Origin: an uncultured Clostridia bacterium
GTDB taxonomy: Bacteria; Bacillota; Clostridia; TANB77; CAG-508
DNA: 9,849 nt
NCBI GenBank assembly: GCA_934167135.1
Contig: CAKPKI010000063.1
Location: forward strand, 1-9,849
Direction: 5' to 3'
A model generated the notes under the pieces. The model ran no database searches, was not told the DNA's origin, and saw only the letters and a program-made list of their open reading frames with translations. The translations under genes and the position numbers were made by a program. Of this stretch, positions 1 through 4,906 are shown in pieces. Each line of letters begins with the position of its first letter. The stretch's first letter is position 1.

Positions 1-2
1 AT

Positions 3-422
3 TATGATGAAAGGGAAATAGAACCTGCAGCCTGGACGGATAACGGACTGGTTCCTGAAAACAGGGATGTCAGTTATTATTACCAGTTGAGACAGACAAC
101 CCGGATCAATTATCTTTACCGTGACGCATCGAATTATAAAAAAGCAAATTTTATAATTGTTCCGGGCAGATATTCAACGGAACAGATCCAGTCGATTATC
201 GGATCCCTTTTTGATGGAGGCTGGTTTATTCCATCAAAGGTAGGGTTCCCGGAAGAGAAAATTGACGATACAGAGACTGAGGATGACCATCCATGGTTTG
301 AACTCTGTGCCGATGATTTTGAGGATTCGGATGAAGCACCACAGATTGACAAGGCACCGGAAGAAATTGTCCAGCTTTTCTTGAACAACAAGAATCATTG
401 GGAAGAAGGGATTTATAAATGA
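3..422 (+). CDS. Small acidic hypothetical protein, 5' end cut by window edge
   Basis: The reading frame is open from the first full codon of the window (position 3) to a TGA at 420-422, giving 139 visible residues. A TTG at 87 could be taken as a start, but the frame upstream of it has no stop and reads like real protein (for example DNGLVPENRDVSYYYQL), so the true start lies outside the window. The visible part has an aromatic segment around YLYRDASNYK, then a strongly acidic stretch ending in DDHPWFEL, and an acidic C-terminal third. There is no signal peptide or membrane segment. I do not recognise a function. From memory, small proteins with a YRD.xNYK...DHxWFEL pattern are seen in Firmicute mobile elements, but this is an impression, not a search result. 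It overlaps the next gene by 4 bp (ATGA), so the two are probably co-translated. Confidence 0.75.
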   Translation, partial: YDEREIEPAAWTDNGLVPENRDVSYYYQLRQTTRINYLYRDASNYKKANFIIVPGRYSTEQIQSIIGSLFDGGWFIPSKVGFPEEKIDDTETEDDHPWFELCADDFEDSDEAPQIDKAPEEIVQLFLNNKNHWEEGIYK

Positions 423-736
423 TTGTCTATCGATGCAGTAAATGCCACTGGATTGGCAATGATCCGAAATTTATTTTTCCAGACGATGAATGCTGCCCAC
501 GCTGTAAAAGCAAAGAATATCTTGGAGTTTTTCGCCAGAAAGATTCCGTTTCTTTTGCAAGCGACGAGCTGGAAAAACTCTGGCAGTTATTTGGAGAAAT
601 TCCAACCAATGACGATGATGAAATTGAGGATTGTTTCCTTGATTTTTCAGTTGGCACAAACCGTTTTGAGGTATGGCTCTGGTTTGATGGACTATACCCG
701 GAAGGGGTTGCTGCCCTGCTGGAGAATAAGAAATGA
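419..736 (+). CDS. Small zinc-ribbon hypothetical protein
   Basis: This encodes 105 residues starting at an ATG that overlaps the TGA of the preceding gene (ATGA), which implies translational coupling and a shared role or transcript. The N-terminus holds two CxxC knuckles (C6/C9 and C26/C29, with an extra C25), the layout of a zinc ribbon. The rest is acidic, with the run NDDDEIEDC in the middle and an aromatic C-terminal segment (VWLWFDGLYPEGV). It has no enzyme motif that I recognise. A zinc-stabilised small protein that binds nucleic acid or protein is possible but unproven. The gene ends 10 bp before a hairpin terminator. Longer overlapping frames on either strand here have no ribosome site and no recognisable motifs and are taken as shadows. 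Confidence 0.75.
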   Translation: MIVYRCSKCHWIGNDPKFIFPDDECCPRCKSKEYLGVFRQKDSVSFASDELEKLWQLFGEIPTNDDDEIEDCFLDFSVGTNRFEVWLWFDGLYPEGVAALLENKK

Positions 737-746
737 TAGCGTTAAG

Positions 747-776
747 AAAGCCACCGCATTACGCAGTGGCTTTTTT
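747..776 (+). terminator. Rho-independent terminator between convergent genes
   Basis: The arms GCCAC (750-754) and GTGGC (766-770) pair, with a further GC/GC pair inside one mismatch. The hairpin is followed by TTTTTT on the plus strand. It sits just after the zinc-ribbon gene (stop at 734-736). On the minus strand the hairpin is followed by TTTCTT, so it may also stop transcripts of the convergent gene ending at 780. Confidence 0.8.
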
Positions 777-779
777 AGA

Positions 780-1298
780 TCAATCAAATGGCAACTCCGC
801 ATTTTCTGCTGGGCGAACAATCTGACCATCGTCTTCTGCTTCAGGCAGTGTTTCGTTGCTGCTCTCAGCTGGATCATTGTCAGCGGTTTCTTCATTTTCC
901 ACAAGTTCTTCCGTATGGTCGCTGTACACTGCCAGTAGCTGAATCTTCTCTTCTGTCCCAAAGCATCTCTGAATGCGGATTTCCAGAATTTCAGTCCATG
1001 GACGTGATCCAAAATAGGATGGATTAAGCCGGTATACTCCGTTTTCGATACAGGTTAAAAATCCGGCTTCGGTGAGCTTATTTAATCCGCTGCCTACCGG
1101 CCCAGGGCTTTTCATGCCCGCTTTTTTTGCGATTTCTTTTTTTACATAGGTGTTTGTTACGATTTCCATGCAACCAGCATCCTGGTTATAATAGGCTCTG
1201 GAGAGAACTCCAGCCATAACAGGAACAAATTTTTCTGGAACGAGTTTTTCTTTCAGGATTGCGGATACATATCCAAAAACAGCTTTTTCTGATAACAT
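780..1298 (-). CDS. RepL-like winged-helix protein (replication/maintenance type)
   Basis: This encodes 172 residues. Residues about 49-97 look like a winged helix: a recognition-helix region (KKEIAKKAGMKSPGPVGSGL) followed by KLTEAGFL, and a wing ending in GVYRLNPSYFG. The wing motif 'G.GVY.LNP.YFG..W..I' is what I know from RepL-type plasmid replication or maintenance proteins of Firmicutes. The N-terminal 45 residues resemble the helical lead-in of that family. The C-terminal ~45 residues (from about 128) are a strongly acidic, low-complexity tail not typical of the short plasmid RepL proteins. The ATG at 1298 has AAAGGAG 5 nt upstream, placed only a few bases after the stop of the membrane-protein gene, so the two are probably an operon. 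It could be a true initiator or a regulator that kept the fold. Confidence 0.65.
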   Translation of the reverse strand: MLSEKAVFGYVSAILKEKLVPEKFVPVMAGVLSRAYYNQDAGCMEIVTNTYVKKEIAKKAGMKSPGPVGSGLNKLTEAGFLTCIENGVYRLNPSYFGSRPWTEILEIRIQRCFGTEEKIQLLAVYSDHTEELVENEETADNDPAESSNETLPEAEDDGQIVRPAENAELPFD

Positions 1299-1310
1299 TG
1301 GTACTCCTTT

Positions 1311-1931
1311 CTAATACAGCGCACTGTCACTCCTGATTTTTTTCAGTGACAGGCCTTCAATATTTTTCATGATTTCATCAAACGCTTCATATTTTTCATA
1401 AATGAATGTAGTACAGTTTTCCTTGTCCTCCAGCTTGATACCGGTATCCGATTTCATTGCGGAAACGGAGGCTGCCTTTTGTATCTGGCAGTCAGATTTG
1501 ATCACAATCCGCTTTTTATTAGCGTCATATTCGATATCCCGGATGTCACAGTAATAGATGTTATTTTTGAAAACCTTAAAACTGCCCTTTGGGAGCATAT
1601 AATAAAGCATCAAATGGTCATCATACAGAAATAAACATTCTTTCTGCTTTCCAAGCAGTTCCTTCTTTCCTCCGGATAACAGATAGAAAACAGAAAGGAC
1701 AGCCAGCGCTGCAAGAATAAGGAAAACAATTGCATGGATGGCTATATTCAGGCTGCTGCATCCAAATTCAATCCAGAGATACTGGTTATAGATGTCATAA
1801 GCCATACATCCAGCCAGCAGCAGACAAAACAGAATTCCAATTTTGAACTGCGCATATCTGGTTCTGGTCTGTTTGTATACGGACAGTGCCAGATCTGCAT
1901 TGGATTTATAGACGTTCGAGCGGTTTTCCAA
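1311..1931 (-). CDS. Two-TM membrane protein with cytoplasmic C-terminal domain, unknown function
   Basis: This encodes 206 residues from a TTG start. That start is chosen because AGAGGTG lies about 7-9 nt upstream and no better start is in frame. Two hydrophobic helices are clear, at about residues 29-46 (IGILFCLLLAGCMAYDIY) and 63-85. A positively charged N-terminus and the K-rich stretch after the second helix suggest both ends are cytoplasmic. The region after residue 95 alternates short beta-strand-like segments (CLFLYDDHLMLYY, NIYYCDIRDIEYD, RIVIKSDC, CTTFIYEKY). This layout, two TM helices followed by a PH-like domain, is seen in the YcxB-like family, but the match is by eye only. Its stop codon is 12 bp upstream of the RepL-like start, so the two are probably co-transcribed. 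Confidence 0.7.
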   Translation of the reverse strand: MENRSNVYKSNADLALSVYKQTRTRYAQFKIGILFCLLLAGCMAYDIYNQYLWIEFGCSSLNIAIHAIVFLILAALAVLSVFYLLSGGKKELLGKQKECLFLYDDHLMLYYMLPKGSFKVFKNNIYYCDIRDIEYDANKKRIVIKSDCQIQKAASVSAMKSDTGIKLEDKENCTTFIYEKYEAFDEIMKNIEGLSLKKIRSDSALY

Positions 1932-1957
1932 GATTTTTCACCTCTTTTCTTTTATTT

Positions 1958-1967
1958 TTAATATGTA
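1958..1967 (-). promoter_or_regulatory. Possible -10 region upstream of the membrane-protein gene
   Basis: On the minus strand this reads TACATATTAA, containing a TATTAA -10-like hexamer about 30 nt upstream of the TTG start. The same 10-mer occurs upstream of the sigma-factor gene (3734-3743). No convincing -35 is visible at 16-18 bp here, and the region is very AT-rich, so this is tentative. Confidence 0.25.
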
Positions 1968-1986
1968 TTTTTTTGAAAATTACAGC

Positions 1987-2023
1987 AAAAAAAAGCACAG
2001 ACAAAGTGCCATTTGCCTGTGCT
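1987..2023 (-). terminator. Strong Rho-independent terminator after the GIY-YIG gene
   Basis: On the minus strand, arms AGCACAG-G-CAAA and TTTG-T-CTGTGCT form a stem of about 12 pairs with one G-T wobble around a 6-nt loop (TGGCAC). It is followed by a run of eight T. The first base of the stem is the last base of the gene's TGA stop codon (2023-2025). It separates the sigma/GIY-YIG operon from the membrane/RepL-like operon downstream. Confidence 0.9.
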
Positions 2024-2679
2024 CAATAATAATGTTTTGCTGGAATTTCCTTTTTCAGGGAGTTTTCTTTTCGCTCCAGATAAAGCAGATACCTTTCCAA
2101 ATATGTTATGGTTTGTTCTGATACAGACCGGAAGGTACAGAAAACGGTATTTCCAAGAGTGCCTGAAAAAGACAGGATGCTGACAGGTTCCTGGGAATCA
2201 GCCTGGATTCCAAGCGGCACCGGATTCGGGCACAGCTTTGCATTAAGTACCAGCGTGCTTGGGATTTTATATCCAGCAGATATGTCTTTACCGATATGGA
2301 ATAGAACCTGTTCCCAGAAATATATTTCTTTTTGGATATTCAGCAGTTTTTCTTCAGCAGGCACATCTTCTTTTTGCCTTAGGTATTGATTGTATGGAAT
2401 CCACTCAGGCTCCTGGATATGGATATTTGACACACCTTCGTATTTGGCAGTTACATTTAAGACCGGCTTATATTTATTGATCAGATACAGTTCCAGAATA
2501 GTAGTTTCCGTGGAGTTTGCAAGTCGCATACAATATATCTCAGCGTTTTCCAAATATGGAAGAAACTTTGTTTCTTTTGCGTGTTCTTCCACTCTCCGCT
2601 TCAGATCGGAATCGACTTTTCCAACATATATGATTTTATTTTCGGAAACATATTTATAAACAAAGTGTTCAATGCTCAT
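2023..2679 (-). CDS. GIY-YIG nuclease-domain protein
   Basis: This encodes 218 residues. The N-terminal ~80 residues are a GIY-YIG endonuclease domain: the GIY-like strand VYKY (7-10), the YIG-like strand IIYVGK (16-21), an arginine pair at R28/R29, H33 after the helix, E63 in the ILELYLINKY helix, and N75 in KPVLN at the end of the domain. These are the expected catalytic and structural positions, so the nuclease is probably active. The remaining ~135 residues show no domain I can name. They include a helical stretch (about 108-130) and a K/E-rich helix near the end that may bind DNA or a partner. The ATG at 2679 has AAGGTGAT 5 nt upstream, overlapping the end of the sigma-factor gene (6-bp gap), so the two form an operon. 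Such proteins are often homing-type or mobile-element nucleases. The target is unknown. Confidence 0.85.
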   Translation of the reverse strand: MSIEHFVYKYVSENKIIYVGKVDSDLKRRVEEHAKETKFLPYLENAEIYCMRLANSTETTILELYLINKYKPVLNVTAKYEGVSNIHIQEPEWIPYNQYLRQKEDVPAEEKLLNIQKEIYFWEQVLFHIGKDISAGYKIPSTLVLNAKLCPNPVPLGIQADSQEPVSILSFSGTLGNTVFCTFRSVSEQTITYLERYLLYLERKENSLKKEIPAKHYY

Positions 2680-2685
2680 GATAGA

Positions 2686-3696
2686 TCACCTTGCAACCCG
2701 TTGAAAACGCTGATATCTATTCAGGAGTGTTTTATCATCAACGTATCCCTTAAGCATTACCGCTTTTCTGGAATACTTTATTTTCCGAAGCGCTTTTGCT
2801 TCAAGCTGGCGGATGCGTTCCCTTGTCACCCCATACATTTTCCCAACTTCTTCCAGTGTCTTTGGTACCCCGTCATCAAGCCCAAAGCGTTCAATAAGGA
2901 CACCCTTTTCCCGTTTCGTCAGGCCGGACATCAGTTCATCCAGAATTTTCCGCAGTTCATAATTTTCGATGATATCATCAGCAGCTGCAGCGTTCTGGTC
3001 CATAACAAATTCTCCTAATTCAGAAGACTCTTCTTCCCCTATCGGTGTGTTTAATGAAGTGGATCCCATGGATACGGTCTGAATTTTTTCCACATAATCT
3101 TCAGTCCATCCCAGCATATTCGCTATATCAGGAATAGTTGGGACACGGTCATGTTCCTGAATGAAAATTCGTTTGGCCTGCTGGTATTTAAAGATTTTTT
3201 CATTGACATGGACTGGTAGCCGGATATCACGTCCCTGGTCAGCTATATGCCGGGTAATGGATTGCCGTATCCACCAGGTTGCATAGGTACTGAATTTAAA
3301 GCCCTTTGAATAATCGAATTTTTCCACGGCTGTCATAAGCCCGATATTTCCACACTGCACCAGATCTTCCATGTCAAGCCCGTGTCCGGTATAACGCTTG
3401 GCAATGGATACCACTAGGCGCAAGTTAGCCGTAATCAGTTTTTCCCGTGCTGTAGTATCTCCCTGTTCAAATGCCTTTGCAAGTTCAATTTCCTGTTCTA
3501 CAGTGAGTAGCGGGATTTCCCCGATTTCACGCAGATACATACGTAGAGAGTCATCGAGGACAGTATCCGAAGTCAAATCTTCCTGCAACAATTCTTCTGT
3601 TTCCGCCTCTAATTCTTCTGCGTCTATATTATCCAAAAACAGATTTTGTTCCGTATTTTCCTGTGGTGTTTTATTTATCTGGTTGTTTTCTGTCAC
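2686..3696 (-). CDS. Accessory RpoD-like sigma-70 family RNA polymerase sigma factor
   Basis: This encodes 336 residues from a GTG start with CGGAG upstream. The order is an acidic N-terminus (1-47), region 1.2 (about 48-80, DDSLRMYLREIGEIPLL), region 2 (about 85-157), region 3 (about 160-240) and region 4 (about 250-312). Region 2.4 has TYATWWIRQSITRHIADQ, keeping Q145 and T148, which contact the -10 element in primary sigmas. Region 4.2 has VTRERIRQLEAKALRKIK, the helix that reads the -35. It differs from housekeeping SigA at conserved places (RDIRLPVH instead of the usual RTIRIPVH) and has a long basic tail (KAVMLKGYVDDKTLLNRYQR). It also lacks region 1.1 and sits beside mobile-element-like genes. 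I infer an accessory paralogue that still recognises roughly SigA-like promoters. It is co-transcribed with the GIY-YIG gene. Confidence 0.93.
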   Translation of the reverse strand: MTENNQINKTPQENTEQNLFLDNIDAEELEAETEELLQEDLTSDTVLDDSLRMYLREIGEIPLLTVEQEIELAKAFEQGDTTAREKLITANLRLVVSIAKRYTGHGLDMEDLVQCGNIGLMTAVEKFDYSKGFKFSTYATWWIRQSITRHIADQGRDIRLPVHVNEKIFKYQQAKRIFIQEHDRVPTIPDIANMLGWTEDYVEKIQTVSMGSTSLNTPIGEEESSELGEFVMDQNAAAADDIIENYELRKILDELMSGLTKREKGVLIERFGLDDGVPKTLEEVGKMYGVTRERIRQLEAKALRKIKYSRKAVMLKGYVDDKTLLNRYQRFQRVAR

Positions 3697-3733
3697 TAGA
3701 TCAGCTCCGTTTCTATTGCATTATCTTTTTATC

Positions 3734-3761
3734 TTAATATGTAATATTTTGATGATGTCAG
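3734..3761 (-). promoter_or_regulatory. Candidate promoter of the sigma-factor operon
   Basis: On the minus strand, CTGACA (3761-3756) and TATTAA (3739-3734) are separated by 16 bp, close to the SigA consensus. They lie between the terminator of the upstream small gene and the GTG start at 3696, where a promoter is expected. The -10 lies within the 10-mer TACATATTAA, which is also found before the membrane-protein gene. Confidence 0.4.
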
Positions 3762-3770
3762 CGGATTTTT

Positions 3771-3801
3771 ATAAGAAAAGAGACCAGCATGAGCAGGTCT
3801 C
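3771..3801 (-). terminator. Rho-independent terminator after the small zinc-ribbon gene
   Basis: On the minus strand the arms GAGACC (3801-3796) and GGTCTC (3785-3780) pair, followed by TTTTCTTAT. It lies 3 bp after the TAA of the 61-residue gene. It would end any transcript coming through CRISPR array 1. Confidence 0.75.
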
Positions 3802-3804
3802 AAA

Positions 3805-3990
3805 TTATGGCTGGTTGAAGATTTTTTGCAAGAATGGTTTTGAAGCGGTATGTTTTGCATCAATTTTTCCTTGATTGAAAGACATTAATTTTTCTTCACA
3901 TATTGGACATATCATGCGTCCCTCAGGAATGATTTCGTTGCAATAAAGGCAACGTTCTGCAGATGAATAAATAATATTTTTTTTCAACAT
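3805..3990 (-). CDS. Small zinc-ribbon protein downstream of CRISPR array 1
   Basis: This encodes 61 residues with two CxxC knuckles (C14/C17 and C28/C31) in the sequence RCLYCNEIIPEGRMICPIC, a compact rubredoxin-like zinc ribbon, followed by a basic tail. Similar 'CxYCxExIPEGRxxCPxC' mini-proteins occur in Clostridia accessory regions; their function is not known to me. The ATG at 3990 has GGAGGT 9 nt upstream. The gene begins only 28 bp past the last repeat of array 1, on the same strand. I see no separate promoter in that gap, so its transcription probably comes through the array or starts inside it. It ends at its own hairpin terminator. A role in the CRISPR system is not supported by anything except position. 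Confidence 0.75.
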   Translation of the reverse strand: MLKKNIIYSSAERCLYCNEIIPEGRMICPICEEKLMSFNQGKIDAKHTASKPFLQKIFNQP

Positions 3991-4018
3991 AGATTTAATA
4001 CCTCCAAGATTTTATTTA

Positions 4019-4791
4019 CGATACACTCTCCCGTGTAGGGAGGAAACGATTTGATTCCACTATATATGCCACGTCCCCAACGATACACCCTCCCGTGTAG
4101 GGAGGAAACTGGAGACAAACTGCTGGATAATCGCCCCTTTTTCGATACACCCTCCCGTGTAGGGAGGAAACGGACGGGGGCAGATGGGGCTATGGAACCA
4201 TCACCGATACACCCTCCCGTGTAGGGAGGAAACCCAGCGTCCACCATTCGGATTATATCGACCGATCGATACACCCTCCCGTGTAGGGAGGAAACCCTGA
4301 GGTTCAGCCCGTCTTTCAGATACACGCCCGATACACCCTCCCGTGTAGGGAGGAAACGTCTGCCTGATTTCTTTCTTCTGTATATATTATCGATACACCC
4401 TCCCGTGTAGGGAGGAAACGTTAATAGCAGCCAGACGGTGAGCTATGTCGCCCGATACACCCTCCCGTGTAGGGAGGAAACTGGTGGAGTAGAGGATCTG
4501 GTAGCCACATTTAACGATACACCCTCCCGTGTAGGGAGGAAACGCCCTTAAACAGATGCGCGCGGAGCTGTTGAATGATACACCCTCCCGTGTAGGGAGG
4601 AAACCTGTCAGTATGTCGAGTGTACGCCACCGACCTCCCGATACACCCTCCCGTGTAGGGAGGAAACTTGGTTTTCGATTCGTATTTATTTATGTGAGCA
4701 CGATACACCCTCCCGTGTAGGGAGGAAACTAATGCCTGGGCGTTGGCTGTGGCTATAGATGGCGATACACCCTCCCGTGTAGGGAGGAAAC
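4019..4791 (-). CRISPR. CRISPR array 1, type I-E-like, 13 repeats and 12 spacers
   Basis: On the minus strand each 29-nt repeat is GTTT, stem arm CCTCCC, loop TACAC, stem arm GGGAGG, then the 8-nt tail GTGTATCG. This stem and 8-nt tail match what Cas6e needs: cutting after the stem leaves an 8-nt 5' handle. Repeats begin (plus coordinates) at 4019, 4081, 4143, 4205, 4267, 4329, 4391, 4453, 4515, 4576, 4639, 4701 and 4763. Spacers are mostly 33 nt, with one of 32 (4544-4575) and one of 34 (4605-4638). The leader is at the high-coordinate end (4792 onward). The leader-distal repeat at 4019 is degenerate, with a base change that breaks the bottom pair of the stem, as expected for the old end. 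By eye no spacer is repeated in the window or matches its genes. Confidence 0.98.
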
Positions 4792-4849
4792 ACTCAGTGT
4801 TTATGCGGGCTTGCGGCCCTCCAAACACCTCGTTGTGCAAATTGCACAA
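4792..4849 (-). promoter_or_regulatory. Leader of CRISPR array 1
   Basis: This 58-bp block directly upstream of the first repeat matches the leader of array 2 at 55 of 58 positions; the three differences are C/T changes (at 4810, 4821 and 4822). Its outer end is a palindrome, TTGTGCAAATTGCACAA (4833-4849), 42-58 bp from the first repeat. The AT-rich 4850-4906 between it and the cas2-cas3 stop is not shared with array 2. It contains TTGCAA and TATAGT elements at poor spacing (14 bp) that could form a weak promoter. Confidence 0.85.
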
Positions 4850-4906
4850 ATGAAGTAAAAACTTCTGATAACTATAATATGTCATATTTTTTGCAAAATA
4901 GCATTT

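Noticed and set aside
87..89. TTG at 87 as start of the first gene
   Set aside because: The frame stays open to the window edge with protein-like sequence, and there is no ribosome site just before it.
423..938. Plus-strand 171-codon frame overlapping the zinc-ribbon gene
   Set aside because: It runs through the terminator and into the opposite-strand gene. The overlapping frame 419-736 has the coupled ATGA start and the CxxC knuckles.
3398..3874. Plus-strand 158-codon frame
   Set aside because: It is serine-rich, lies antisense to the sigma-factor gene, spans its promoter region, and has no ribosome site.
3984..4885. Minus-strand open frames across array 1 (113 and 124 codons) with repeating peptides such as FPPYTGGCI and SSLHGRVYR
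   Set aside because: These are translations of CRISPR repeats and spacers in different frames; the peptide repeats come from the 62-bp periodicity. They have no ribosome sites.
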